Shown here: one piece after another, positions 31,166-39,892 of the stretch
Layout: each line of letters starts with the position of its first letter
How positions within the stretch are numbered: the stretch's first letter is position 1
Source of the DNA: Dactylosporangium sucinum
Lineage (GTDB): Bacteria > Actinomycetota > Actinomycetes > Mycobacteriales > Micromonosporaceae
Direction: 5' to 3'
Length of the DNA: 64,000 nucleotides
Assembly (NCBI RefSeq): GCF_014647515.1
Contig: NZ_BMPI01000011.1
Location: 158,552-222,551 of the forward strand
Position numbers and translations under genes: made by a program
The notes under the pieces: model-generated
What the model was told of the DNA's origin: nothing
The model's database searches: none
The model's input: only the letters and a program-made list of their open reading frames with translations

Positions 31166-31915
31166 GCGCAGTCCCGTCCCGCCGGGCGCGGTCAGGCTGA
31201 GGTGGTCGCCGTCGATCGTCCAGCGGACCTCGCCGCGCAGCACCTGCAGGACCGCCGACTCCAACGACGCCCGATCGTCGAGGCAGCCCATCGCGGTCGA
31301 GGCCAGGCCCGTGAAGGTGATCGTGGACCCCTTGGCGGTGTAGGAGCCGCCGAACTGGTTGCACCCGCCGTTCCCGCTCACCTTGCCGTCGGTGCCGAAG
31401 GTCAGCCACGCCTCCGCGCCGGCCGGCACCGAGCCGGCGACGTCGCCCTCGACCAGCGTGTCGACGACCCAGCGGACGCCGGTGAGCGGGCGGTTCGCCG
31501 CGGCGACCAGGTCGACCGTGGTGCCGTCGCCGTCGAGGGTGAGCCGGTCGCCGTCGAGGCGCCAGCCCGGCCCGCCCTCCAGGAACGCCGCCAGCCAGCG
31601 GTCCTGCTCGTGGCGGGCCGGGTCGCAGCCCATCTCGGTGGTCGCGAGGTCGTCGACGCGGAGTTGCCGCTGGTCGATGCGGGCCCGCCCGCTCAGCTGG
31701 TTGCAGCCGGCCCGGGCGATGAGCCGGCCGTCGGTGGTGAACCGCAGCTCGATGGTCGTCCCGTCGGCCAGGCGCTTCGGCGCGCCCTGCTCGGTGACGG
31801 CGGTCGCCGTGTAGGTGGTCCCCCACGGCGACCGCTGCGCGGTCTCGTCGCCTCGTGCCTGCGCGCAGCCGGTCAGGGCCAGGAGGGCCCCCGCGAGCGC
31901 GGCGATTCGTCTCAT
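31151..31915 (-). CDS. Lipoprotein with two META domains
   Basis: The 254-residue protein starts with a lipoprotein signal peptide whose lipobox ends LLALTGCAQ (Cys17), so it is probably tethered to the outer face of the membrane. Two META (HslJ-like) domains follow, each with a signature: ARAGCNQLSGRARIDQRQL and TTEMGC in the first, GNGGCNQFGGSYT and STAMGC in the second. META/HslJ proteins are linked to heat or novobiocin resistance and to motility, but no reaction is known. Its ATG overlaps the DUF4287 stop (ATGA), so the two form an operon. Confidence 0.9.
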   Translation of the reverse strand: MRRIAALAGALLALTGCAQARGDETAQRSPWGTTYTATAVTEQGAPKRLADGTTIELRFTTDGRLIARAGCNQLSGRARIDQRQLRVDDLATTEMGCDPARHEQDRWLAAFLEGGPGWRLDGDRLTLDGDGTTVDLVAAANRPLTGVRWVVDTLVEGDVAGSVPAGAEAWLTFGTDGKVSGNGGCNQFGGSYTAKGSTITFTGLASTAMGCLDDRASLESAVLQVLRGEVRWTIDGDHLSLTAPGGTGLRLRAA

Positions 31916-32223
31916 GCGGTCTTGGACGCGGCGGCTCCCGGCCGGGTTCCCTTGCCGTCGAGCCAGAGGGTGTCGCTCTCGTCCTGGTGCGCCCCGGTGC
32001 TCCCGACGTGCTTGGACGAGATCCTCGGCCCGTGCTTGATCACGTGCACGAGGGCCATCGCGTGCCCCCGCCCGAGCCCGTAGTCCTCCTTGAGCCACGC
32101 GATCACGTCACCGGCCTTGACGCCGGGCCCCTCGAACCCCTTCCCGGCCGCGTCGGCGAGCAGCTCCCGCGGGGTGCGCCCGGTCTTGGTCTCGATCGCG
32201 TCGAGGTACGCCTGGAACGACAT
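31912..32223 (-). CDS. DUF4287 domain protein
   Basis: The 103-residue protein matches the DUF4287 family through MSFQAYLDAIETKTGRTPREL and GVKAGDVIAWLKEDYGLGRGHAMALVHVI. The C-terminal 30 residues are polar and probably disordered. Relatives often occur alone or fused to DUF5655, and the function is unknown. It is the first gene of a two-gene operon with the META lipoprotein. No signal peptide is present, so it is cytoplasmic, unlike its partner. Confidence 0.88.
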   Translation of the reverse strand: MSFQAYLDAIETKTGRTPRELLADAAGKGFEGPGVKAGDVIAWLKEDYGLGRGHAMALVHVIKHGPRISSKHVGSTGAHQDESDTLWLDGKGTRPGAAASKTA

Positions 32224-32409
32224 GGTCTCTCCCTCGTCTCGGTGCCTTCACCCATGCGTCGAACGGGCCGGGCCGATTTCGACACGGAGCTGAGGAAGCG
32301 CGGTACCCAGAGTTCATCATCATGTGCGGTGCAGGACGCCGCCGGGATGTTCACGGCCGAACGATCGCGATAGACACTGACGGTCCTCGATGTTCATCAA
32401 GGAGCAGTG

Positions 32410-33042
32410 ATGTCACGACCGTACCGCTGGATCGTCGCCTGCCTGGCGGCGGTGCTCGCCACCTTCACGTTCGCCGTCCCCGCCGGCGCGACCCCGCCCG
32501 GCATCCCGTCGAAGTCCACCGCCCAGAGCTACCTCAACGCCCTGACCGTGGCCACGCAGGGCTCCACGAGCGGCTACTCCCGGGACCTGTTCCCGCACTG
32601 GATCACGATCAGCGGCTCGTGCAACACGCGCGAGACCGTCCTCAAGCGTGACGGCTCCTCGGTCGTCACCGACAGTGCGTGCGCGGCGACGTCCGGCCGC
32701 TGGTACTCGCCCTACGACGGCGCGACCTGGACCGCCGCGTCCGACGTGGACATCGACCACGTGGTGCCCCTCGCCGAGGCGTGGCGCTCGGGCGCCAGCT
32801 CGTGGACGACGGCGAAGCGGCAGAGCTTCGCCAACGACCTGACCCGCCCGCAGCTCATCGCCGTCACCGACAACGTCAACCAGTCCAAGGGCGACCAGGA
32901 CCCGTCGACCTGGCAGCCCCCGCTCGCGTCGTACCGCTGCACGTACGCGCGGATGTGGATCGCCGTCAAGTACTACTGGGGCCTGACGCTGCAGTCGTCC
33001 GAGAAGACCGCCCTGCAGTCGATGCTGAACACCTGCGCGTAG
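32410..33042 (+). CDS. Secreted HNH-type nuclease (DUF1524-like)
   Basis: The 210-residue protein begins with a signal peptide (MSRPYRWIVACLAAVLATFT..., cleavage near AGA/TPP at residue 28). The catalytic beta-beta-alpha metal core is DIDHVVPLAEAW (Asp116-His117) with NDLTRPQLIAVTDNVNQSKGD supplying the Asn and following residues. Cysteines at about 71, 91, 177 and 209 suggest two disulfides. Such extracellular nucleases degrade DNA for nutrients or competition. RBS AAGGAG at 32399-32404 selects the ATG rather than the GTG three bases earlier. No inhibitor gene lies next to it. Confidence 0.9.
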   Translation: MSRPYRWIVACLAAVLATFTFAVPAGATPPGIPSKSTAQSYLNALTVATQGSTSGYSRDLFPHWITISGSCNTRETVLKRDGSSVVTDSACAATSGRWYSPYDGATWTAASDVDIDHVVPLAEAWRSGASSWTTAKRQSFANDLTRPQLIAVTDNVNQSKGDQDPSTWQPPLASYRCTYARMWIAVKYYWGLTLQSSEKTALQSMLNTCA

Positions 33043-33120
33043 CGGGCACATTTGCGGCAAATCCGGTCGGACGGGCGTCGGCCAGGTGGGTCGGGTTGCC
33101 CGCCGACCGGATGAGTCGCG

Positions 33121-36100
33121 GTGGCCGTTCAGGTCCTCAACCGGCCGGGATCGCGGCCGGTAGGCTCTGGGTTCGGAGCGGGGGCAAAGGGGGACATCCT
33201 GCAGTTCCGGATCCTGGGCCCGCTCGAGGTCGAGAACGCCGACGGGCCGGTCGACACCGGCACGCCGAAGCAGCGTGCCGTCCTCGCCATGCTCGCGCTC
33301 CAGCCCGGGCGCACCGTCTCGGTGCAGCGGCTCATCGACGAGCTGTGGGCCGACGAGCCGCCCGAGCGGGCGATCGCCTCGCTGCAGGCCTACGTGTCGC
33401 GGCTGCGGCGCGCGCTCGAACCCGGGCGCAGCGCGCGCGACAAGTCCAACGTCCTGGTCAGCCGGGCGCCGGGGTACCAGCTCAACGTCCCCGCCGAGGC
33501 GGTCGACGCGGCCCGCTTCGCCGCCGCCGTCGAGGAGGCGCGGGAGGGCGGCGACCCCCACGCGGCGCTGCGGACCCTCGAGGCCGCGCTCAAGCTCTGG
33601 CGCAGCGACCCGCTGCCCGAGCTCGGCGACTCCCACTTCGCGCGGGCCGAGCGCGGGCGCCTGCACGAGCTGCGGCTCACCGCGGTCGAGGAGCGCTCCG
33701 AGGCGCTGCTCGCGCTCGGACGGGAGGCCGAGGTCGTGTACCTCAGCGAGGCCGAGCTGGCCGAGGCCCCCTACCGGGAGCGGGTGTGGGCGCAGCTCAT
33801 GCTCGCGCTGTACCGGGGCGGGCGGCAGGCCGACGCCCTCGCCGCCTACGCGCGGGCCCGGGCCGGGCTGATCGACGAGCTCGGCATCGAGCCGGGCCCG
33901 GCGCTGCAGCAGCTGGAGCAGGACGTCCTCCGCCAGGCGCCGCACCTCACCGCGCAGGCGAAGGCGCCGGCCGTGACGGCGCCGGCACCGCAGCCGCAAC
34001 CCCAGCAGGAGCCCGGCGAGCCCGACGACGGCGGGCTCGTCGGGCGCGACGCCGAGCTGCGCACCGTCGACCGGTTGCTCGCCGAGGCCGCCGGCGGGCG
34101 CGGGCGCCTGCTGCTCGTCTCCGGCAGCCCGGGCATCGGCAAGTCCGCCCTGCTGCGGGAGCTCACCGCGCGGGCGACCGGCCACGTCGGCACCGGCACC
34201 GGCGTCGACGGGGAGGCGCCGCCGGTGTTCCTGCCCTGGGCGCAGATCCTGCGCGGGATCGCCGAGTCCGGCGCGAAGGCGGAGCTGGCCGCGGCGTTCG
34301 CGCCGTACGGGAACCTGCCCGCGGTCCTGGACCCGACCCTGAGCGAGACGTTGCCGCTGCCGGCCGCCGAGCGCCTCGCCGACCCCGACCTCGCCCGTTC
34401 CCGGCTGTACCAGGGCATCGTCGACGGCCTGTGCCGGCTCGCGGCGGCCGGTTCCCGGCAGGCCCCGCTCGTGCTCGTCGTCGACGACGCGCACTGGCTC
34501 GACGCGCCGTCGACCGTGCTGCTGACGATGTTCGCCAAGGCGCTGCGGCGCAGCCGGGTGCTGCTCGCCGTCGGGTACCGCGAGGCCGAGCTGGCCCCCG
34601 ACGCACCCCTCGCCGGCGCGCTCGGCGAGCTGCTGGCCGACGCCTCGGCGGTACGCCTGCCGCTGCACGGCCTCGACGCGCAGGGCGTGGCCACGCTCGC
34701 GCGCGCCGTCACCGGCGACGAGGTGCCGGCCGAGACCGTCGCCATGCTGGTCGACCGGACCGGCGGCAACCCGTTCTTCGTCGTCGAGCTGCTGCGGGTC
34801 CTCGTCGCCGAGCACACCCTGGAGCCCGAGCACGTGCCGGTGCGGGTCCAGGAGGTCGTCCGGCGCCGGCTCGCCAAGCTGCCCGGCCAGGTCAACGCCG
34901 TGGTCGCGGTCGCCTCGGTGCTCGGGCGCGACGTGTCGGTGCCGGTGCTGCGCGAGGTCGTGCAGATCGACGAGCTGGCGCTGTTCGACACCCTCGACAC
35001 CGCCGTCGTGTCCGGCGTGCTCACCGCCACCGACGACCCGGGCCTGCTGCGCTTCTCCCACGACCTCGTGCGGCAGACGGCGTACCTCGACCAGGGGCCG
35101 CTGCGCCGCGCCCGCCTGCACGCGCGGGCCGCCCAGGCGCTGCGCGACACCGGCCTGGCCACCGCGGCCGACCTGGCCACCCACCTGCGGGCGGCGCTGC
35201 CGGTGCTGTCGCCGTACGACGTGGTGCCCGCGCTCGCCGACGCGGCCCGGGAGGCGTACGACCGGACCGCGCACGAGCAGGCCTCCGCGATGCTGGAGGA
35301 GGCGCTGGGCATGGTGCACCGGGCCCCGGCCAACGAGAAGCGCGACGCCGCCGAGCTCGACCTGCGGATCCGGCTCGCCTACATGCACCAGGCCACCGAC
35401 GGCTACCTGGCGCCCGTGGTCACCGCGCAGTACGCCGCCATGGAACCGCTCCTGCTGCGACTGCGGGGGCGTCCCGTCCTCGACGTGCTGCCGGCGCTGT
35501 GGGGGTACGCCTCCTTCCAGACCGCCGCCGGGAACACCGCCCGCGGCGTCGAGGTGGCGCGCTCGGCGGCCGCCGGCGGCAGCACCGACCCGTGGGCCGC
35601 GCTCGTCGCCGAGGTCCACGAGGGCGCCGCCGCGGCCAGCGAGCTCGACCTGGTCCGGGCCAACAAGTGCTTCGACGCCGCGCTCGCCGCGCTGCCGGCC
35701 GGCGACCTGCCGGTGTTCCCGATCGTGAACTGGGACCCGGTGATCGGCGCGTTCGCCCCGGCCGCGATCGCGGCGAACCTGCTCGGCGACTTCGACGCCG
35801 CCGACCGGCACCTGCGCGCGGCCCGGGAGCGGGCGGCCCGGGTCGGCGATCCGTTCCTCGACATGTACGTCGCCAACTACGCGGCCGTCGTCGCCGCCGA
35901 CCGCTACGACGCGGCGGCGACGCTGGAGGCGGCCCGGGCCACGCTCGCCACCGCCGAGCGGGGCGGCCACCGGGAGTACCAGAGCCTCGCCGGGATCGTC
36001 CTGGGCTGGGCCGAGGTCCGCTCCGGCGACCCGGCGGGCCTGGCGCGCATCGACGCCGCCCGGGAGCACCTCGGCGACACGATCCTGCGGTTCGGCCGGC

Positions 36101-36345
36101 TGCAGGCCCTGCACGCCGACGCCTGCCTGGCCCTCGGCCGCGCCGAGGAGGCCGCCGCCGTCGCCGGGGCCGCGCTGGAGCGGGGCCTGCCGGGGCAGAG
36201 CGGGTTCGCCGAGCCCGACCTGCGGCGGGTGCGGGCGCTCGCGCTCGGCGACCGGGCGCTCGCCGAGGAGGCGCTGCGCCGGGCCCGGGAGCTGCAGTAC
36301 GCGGCGGCCGTCGCGCGGGCCGAGGCGGCGCTCACGTCCTGGTGA
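33121..36345 (+). CDS. SARP/AfsR-type regulator with BTAD and AAA ATPase domains
   Basis: A 1074-residue regulator. Residues about 28-120 form an OmpR-type winged helix (FRILGPLEVENADG, then SLQAYVSRLRRALEPG), about 125-275 form the BTAD domain, and an AAA ATPase follows. Its Walker A is GSPGIGKSALL (near 335) and Walker B is LVLVVDDAHWLD (near 455). The rest is TPR-like and there is no C-terminal LuxR domain. SARP proteins activate secondary-metabolite or stress genes; no biosynthetic cluster is visible nearby. The true start may be a CTG at 33199 (LQFRILG), preceded by AAAGGGGG at 33186-33193 at ideal distance, rather than the GTG at 33121. Confidence 0.85.
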   Translation: MAVQVLNRPGSRPVGSGFGAGAKGDILQFRILGPLEVENADGPVDTGTPKQRAVLAMLALQPGRTVSVQRLIDELWADEPPERAIASLQAYVSRLRRALEPGRSARDKSNVLVSRAPGYQLNVPAEAVDAARFAAAVEEAREGGDPHAALRTLEAALKLWRSDPLPELGDSHFARAERGRLHELRLTAVEERSEALLALGREAEVVYLSEAELAEAPYRERVWAQLMLALYRGGRQADALAAYARARAGLIDELGIEPGPALQQLEQDVLRQAPHLTAQAKAPAVTAPAPQPQPQQEPGEPDDGGLVGRDAELRTVDRLLAEAAGGRGRLLLVSGSPGIGKSALLRELTARATGHVGTGTGVDGEAPPVFLPWAQILRGIAESGAKAELAAAFAPYGNLPAVLDPTLSETLPLPAAERLADPDLARSRLYQGIVDGLCRLAAAGSRQAPLVLVVDDAHWLDAPSTVLLTMFAKALRRSRVLLAVGYREAELAPDAPLAGALGELLADASAVRLPLHGLDAQGVATLARAVTGDEVPAETVAMLVDRTGGNPFFVVELLRVLVAEHTLEPEHVPVRVQEVVRRRLAKLPGQVNAVVAVASVLGRDVSVPVLREVVQIDELALFDTLDTAVVSGVLTATDDPGLLRFSHDLVRQTAYLDQGPLRRARLHARAAQALRDTGLATAADLATHLRAALPVLSPYDVVPALADAAREAYDRTAHEQASAMLEEALGMVHRAPANEKRDAAELDLRIRLAYMHQATDGYLAPVVTAQYAAMEPLLLRLRGRPVLDVLPALWGYASFQTAAGNTARGVEVARSAAAGGSTDPWAALVAEVHEGAAAASELDLVRANKCFDAALAALPAGDLPVFPIVNWDPVIGAFAPAAIAANLLGDFDAADRHLRAARERAARVGDPFLDMYVANYAAVVAADRYDAAATLEAARATLATAERGGHREYQSLAGIVLGWAEVRSGDPAGLARIDAAREHLGDTILRFGRLQALHADACLALGRAEEAAAVAGAALERGLPGQSGFAEPDLRRVRALALGDRALAEEALRRARELQYAAAVARAEAALTSW

Positions 36346-37216
36346 CGGCGATCGGCAGCCCCTGCTGGATGTCGAGCAGCGCCCGCTCGCCGAGCGGGGC
36401 GGCCAGGTCGACGCTCAGCTCGCGCGGGTACCCCATCGCGGTGCACGCCTCGTCCCCCGCGTGCGGGTGGGTCACGATGATGACGATCACGGCGTTGCCG
36501 GACTCGACGACCTCGCCCGTGTAGTCCGCCCCGCACGGCTCGCTGGCCGGCCCGCGGCTGCCCACGAACGCGACGGTGAGCCGGGTCCCGGCCGGGTCGA
36601 CGGTCGCCGAGCTGATCGGCAGGCCGCCGGGTGCGTGGTAGGGGTCCCACGACGGCGGCGTGACCGTGACGGCCGCCGAGGCGGCCACGGCGGGCCGGGT
36701 CACCCGCACGGCGGTGTCCCGCAGGGTGTACTCCCACGCCGGCACCGTCGCCGGCCCGCGCGTGGTGCCGATCGTCGCCGTGGCGAGCCGCGCGCCGGTG
36801 ACGGTCAGCGGCTCGCAGCCGCCGCAGTCGTACCGGGTCATCGCCTGCAGCGCCTCCTGGGCCCCGACGAGCGGCACGTCGAGCGGGGCGCCGCCGTCCC
36901 AGGTGACCGTGCCGGTCGCCTGCGGCGGCGCGGGCAGCGGCCCGGCGGGCACGAGGAGCCCGGCGAGGAGCGCGGCCTTGTTCTGCTCCCGGCCGGCCTC
37001 CCAGTTCCCGAGCTGGCCGGTCAGGTCGCCGACCGGGACGAAGCGCTGCTGCCCTCCGGCGTCCTGGACCGCCCGGTCGTACCGCGCGAGGTGCTCCCGG
37101 GCCTGCTGCCGCAGCCGCTCGGGGTCGTCACCACCGGGCCCGCCGGCGCCGCCGGCGTTCCCGCACCCGGCCGTCGCGAGGAGCCCGATGATCCACAGCG
37201 CCCAGATCCGTCTCAT
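36332..37216 (-). CDS. Uncharacterised lipoprotein
   Basis: The 294-residue protein starts MRRIWALWIIGLLATAGCGN, a lipoprotein signal whose lipobox ends ATAGC at Cys18, so it should be anchored outside the membrane. The mature part begins Gly-rich, is helical to about 95, and then mostly beta, with VTPPSWDPYHAPGGLPISSA and a late cysteine pair (CGADYTG, EACTAMGYPR). I recognise no family. It overlaps the 3' end of the SARP gene by 14 bases on the opposite strand. Codon use is normal for this genome. Confidence 0.75.
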   Translation of the reverse strand: MRRIWALWIIGLLATAGCGNAGGAGGPGGDDPERLRQQAREHLARYDRAVQDAGGQQRFVPVGDLTGQLGNWEAGREQNKAALLAGLLVPAGPLPAPPQATGTVTWDGGAPLDVPLVGAQEALQAMTRYDCGGCEPLTVTGARLATATIGTTRGPATVPAWEYTLRDTAVRVTRPAVAASAAVTVTPPSWDPYHAPGGLPISSATVDPAGTRLTVAFVGSRGPASEPCGADYTGEVVESGNAVIVIIVTHPHAGDEACTAMGYPRELSVDLAAPLGERALLDIQQGLPIAVTRT

Positions 37217-37240
37217 GCCTCCTGAGACGCGCCGGGTCCC

Positions 37241-37552
37241 TCATCGGTTCCCGGCGATGGACCCGGCGACGAGCACCGCGAGCCCGGCGAGCAGCAGCCA
37301 GACGGCGGCGGTCGCCCGCCCGCCGTGCCGGCCGACGCGGCGGGCCTTGACGAACGCGGCGACGAGCGGCCCGGCCGCGACCGCGCACACCCCGAGCCGG
37401 AAGAGGTCCTCCCCGATCGGCGTCGTCGCGTCCCCGATGTCGAGCAGCGCGACGACGGGCGCGGGGATGAGGGCCAGGACGGCGATCACGACGAGGAGGG
37501 CGAGCGGCTGCCCGCCGGTCGCTTCGGGTTCGGGCCGGTCGGCTTCGCTCAC
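37241..37552 (-). CDS. Small three-span membrane protein
   Basis: The 103-residue protein begins VSEADRPEPEATGGQPLALL after a GTG. Three hydrophobic segments follow at about 17-37 (LALLVVIAVLALIPAPVVALL), 51-67 (FRLGVCAVAAGPLVAAF) and 82-100 (AAVWLLLAGLAVLVAGSIA), with a positive KARRVGRHGGR loop before the last. The GTG overlaps the stop of the F420-dependent oxidoreductase-like gene (GTGA), so it is translationally coupled to it. No family is recognised. Confidence 0.75.
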   Translation of the reverse strand: MSEADRPEPEATGGQPLALLVVIAVLALIPAPVVALLDIGDATTPIGEDLFRLGVCAVAAGPLVAAFVKARRVGRHGGRATAAVWLLLAGLAVLVAGSIAGNR

Positions 37553-37929
37553 AGGCTGACGGCGATGCCGATGGCCGGCGGCCGCCGCAGCCGCAGCAGG
37601 CGGGCGAGGGCGTTGCCGATCCGCGAGGTGAGATACCGCCGCTCGAGCAGCCGCCGCGCGTGCTGCGTCCCGGCGTCGTCGAGCAGCCGCGCGGTCCCCT
37701 CGGCGGTCGGCGCCCCGGGCGCGATCCGCCCCCGGACGTTGCACGCGGTGACCGTCACGCGCGGGTCGTTGCGGATCCGCTTGACCTTCCAGGCGTCGGC
37801 GTTGGAGATGATGAACAGCTCCCCCTGGTCGGGCGCCTGCCACACGGGCGTGGCGACGGGCGTCCCGTCCTTGCGATAGGTGGTGAGGCTGACATACTTG
37901 GAGCGCCCGAGCTCCTCGACGGCCGTCAT
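37549..37929 (-). CDS. PPOX-class F420/flavin-dependent oxidoreductase-like protein
   Basis: The 126-residue split-barrel protein matches the PPOX-class family of actinobacterial F420H2- or FMN-binding enzymes: ELGRSKYVSLTTYRKDGTPVATPVW, LFIISNADAWKVKRIRNDPRVTVTACN and GTARLLDD. Members reduce biliverdin, nitroimidazoles or unknown metabolites. The ATG at 37929 starts exactly where the family starts. It is followed by the coupled membrane protein, and its promoter region also contains the ECF promoter at 37967-37994 that faces the other way. Confidence 0.87.
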   Translation of the reverse strand: MTAVEELGRSKYVSLTTYRKDGTPVATPVWQAPDQGELFIISNADAWKVKRIRNDPRVTVTACNVRGRIAPGAPTAEGTARLLDDAGTQHARRLLERRYLTSRIGNALARLLRLRRPPAIGIAVSL

Positions 37930-37966
37930 GCGGCAAGGGTAGCCCGACCGGGTCCAGAACATCGGG

Positions 37967-37994
37967 CAACCGAATGCTCCGGTGGCGCGCACCT
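37967..37994 (+). promoter_or_regulatory. ECF-type promoter motif, copy 1
   Basis: CAACCGAAT, ten bases, then CGCGCACCT. The same two boxes with the same ten-base gap occur before the second SigE-family sigma gene at 41654-41681, although the spacer sequences differ. CAACC resembles the AAC-containing -35 of ECF promoters. The ATG of the sigma gene lies 20 bases downstream. Self-activation by the encoded sigma factor is the simplest explanation. Confidence 0.65.
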
Positions 37995-38013
37995 TCAGGT
38001 GAAGGGGGGCGCC

Positions 38014-38565
38014 ATGGCAGGCATCGACGACGCCAGCGTCGCAGAGTTCGAGGAGTACTTCGCGGCGCGCCGTGACGCCGTTCGCCGCGCTGCGTACCTG
38101 TTGTGCGGCGACTGGTACTGGGCCGACGACCTCACCCAGATCGCGTTCGTCCGGCTGGCCGCCGGTTGGCATCGGGTACGGGACCGGGCGGCGCTGGACG
38201 CGTTCGTCCGCACCTGCCTCGTTCGTGCGTACCTGAGCGAAGCGCGGCGCGTGTGGCGACGCCGCGAACGCAGCCAGGCCGAGCTGCCCGACCTGGGCAC
38301 GCCCGACGACAACGCGGAGACCGCCACGCGCCGGGTCGTGTTCGCCGCGGCGCTGCGCCGGCTTCCCCCGCGCCAGCGGGCGGTCGTCGTCTGCCGCTTC
38401 TACCAGGGCCTCGAGGTCGCCTCGACCGCTGAAGCGCTCGGCTGCTCGGCCGGAACGGTCAAGAGCCAGACCGCGAAGGCCCTGGCCCGGCTGCGGACGT
38501 TGCTGGACGACCCACTCCCCGAGCCCGGGATCCAACCGCTCATCGCGCTGGAGGGAACACCGTGA
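38014..38565 (+). CDS. SigE-family ECF RNA polymerase sigma factor
   Basis: The 183-residue protein has the two ECF domains. Region 2 (about 15-75) contains DDLTQIAFVRLAAGWHRVRD and region 4 (about 115-165) contains LRRLPPRQRAVVVCRFYQGLEVASTAEALGCSAGTVKSQTAKAL. This is the Streptomyces SigE-like group, which is strongly expanded in actinomycetes. Its stop overlaps the start of the membrane BNR protein (GTGA), so sigma and presumed anti-sigma are made together. The upstream motif matches that of the paralogous pair at 41.7 kb. RBS GGGGGG precedes the ATG. Confidence 0.93.
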   Translation: MAGIDDASVAEFEEYFAARRDAVRRAAYLLCGDWYWADDLTQIAFVRLAAGWHRVRDRAALDAFVRTCLVRAYLSEARRVWRRRERSQAELPDLGTPDDNAETATRRVVFAAALRRLPPRQRAVVVCRFYQGLEVASTAEALGCSAGTVKSQTAKALARLRTLLDDPLPEPGIQPLIALEGTP

Positions 38566-39845
38566 CCGACCTGTCGGAACTGTTGGAGGATCTCGCCCAG
38601 GCCCCCGCCCCGCCGAGCCGGTTGCGTCCCCGGGACCTCTACACGCGGGGCCGGCGACGCCACCGCCGGTTGACCGCCGCCACGCTGACCGCCGCCGGCG
38701 CGGCCATGATCATGCTGACGGCCGGAGTGGTGTTCGCCACCCTCGACGGCGGCGCCGGCCCGCGGCCGCCCGAACCACCGGCCGAGCAGCCCGTCCAGTG
38801 GCGCACCGGCTCGGTGTTCGCGGCCGCCGCCAGCGACGCCGGCCACCTGTACGCGGTCGTGCTCGACTGCCCGGACAGCTTGACGGAGCCGGCCTGGCTC
38901 GACTGCAACCAGGACCTCGTCCGGTCCGATGATGCCGGCCGGACCTGGCAGGTGCGCAGCCGTGGCCTCGGCAGCTTCGAGTCGACCGACCTGACCCCGC
39001 TGACCGACGACATCCTGGTGGTGCGGGCCCAGAAGGTGGCTTCGCCGGGCATACTGCCGCAGTCCGGCGTGTACGTCAGCATCGACGGCGGGCGGACCTG
39101 GAAGGCGGTCGAGCGGCAGAGCACCCCGACGCCGTCGGTACCCGCCGACGGGTGGCTCGAACCGAGCTACCTGCAGGCGGGCGTCGGGGTCGACGTCGGG
39201 GTCGGCGACCCCCGGCTCGGCCGGTCGGCACCACTGGCCAACCCCCCGGCGCTCGCCTACCGCAGCTCGTTGCGGACCGCGACGGGCGGCCTGTGGATCA
39301 GCGGCGAGGACCCCGCGACCCGTCTTCCGGCCGTGGCCGTCAGCGACGATGCCGGGCGGACCTGGTCGACCCGGGTGCTCACCGACGTTGCGGCCCCCGG
39401 GGACTCGAGCTACTCCACGCGGCTGGCGAGCCTCGACGGTCGCACGGGGTACGCCGTCTCGATGACCGGCATGGGCCTCGACGGCGGAGGGCGGGCCTGG
39501 GTCCACCGCACCACCGACGGCGGCCACAGCTGGCAGCGCGTGGACCCCGGCGGCACGGCGCCCTGGTCCTACGGCGGCGGCAGCTCGTTCGTCACGCCCG
39601 ACGGCGCGCACGTGATCGCCGATCTGGGCCGCGACGGCAAGGTCACGTTCCGGATCAGCCGGGACGGCGGCGCCCACTACACGCCGGTGACCCTCGACGG
39701 CCTGCCGGCAGAGGGTATCTACGGCGCCGGCACGCCGGTGCAGGCGCTCCCCGGCGGCGGCTACCTCGCCTACGCCCCCGGCGACGCGGTCTACGTCTCC
39801 ACCGACGGCCTGCACTGGCGGCGCATCGTGCCGGACGTGCCCTGA
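38562..39845 (+). CDS. Membrane protein with BNR beta-propeller, presumed anti-sigma/sensor
   Basis: The 427-residue protein has a short cytoplasmic N-terminus (about 1-36, LSELLEDLAQAPAPPSRLRP), one TM (about 37-60), and an external domain. The external part repeats BNR/Asp-box motifs: SDDAGRTW, SIDGGRTW, SDDAGRTW, TTDGGHSW and SRDGGAHY, typical of sialidase-like and sortilin-like propellers. No sialidase arginine triad is evident, so a binding role is likely. The cytoplasmic segment resembles that of the paralogue at 42218 and probably holds the sigma factor. The ligand sensed by the propeller is unknown. GTG overlaps the sigma stop. Confidence 0.82.
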   Translation: MTDLSELLEDLAQAPAPPSRLRPRDLYTRGRRRHRRLTAATLTAAGAAMIMLTAGVVFATLDGGAGPRPPEPPAEQPVQWRTGSVFAAAASDAGHLYAVVLDCPDSLTEPAWLDCNQDLVRSDDAGRTWQVRSRGLGSFESTDLTPLTDDILVVRAQKVASPGILPQSGVYVSIDGGRTWKAVERQSTPTPSVPADGWLEPSYLQAGVGVDVGVGDPRLGRSAPLANPPALAYRSSLRTATGGLWISGEDPATRLPAVAVSDDAGRTWSTRVLTDVAAPGDSSYSTRLASLDGRTGYAVSMTGMGLDGGGRAWVHRTTDGGHSWQRVDPGGTAPWSYGGGSSFVTPDGAHVIADLGRDGKVTFRISRDGGAHYTPVTLDGLPAEGIYGAGTPVQALPGGGYLAYAPGDAVYVSTDGLHWRRIVPDVP

Positions 39846-39892
39846 CCGGGCCGATCGCCCTGCGCACACCGGGCCCGCCCGGGCGGCACGGC

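Noticed and set aside
32413..36114. A 1233-codon minus-strand frame opposite the HNH and SARP genes
   Set aside because: It is antisense of two well-supported genes and has the Arg/Gly/Val composition of a shadow frame.
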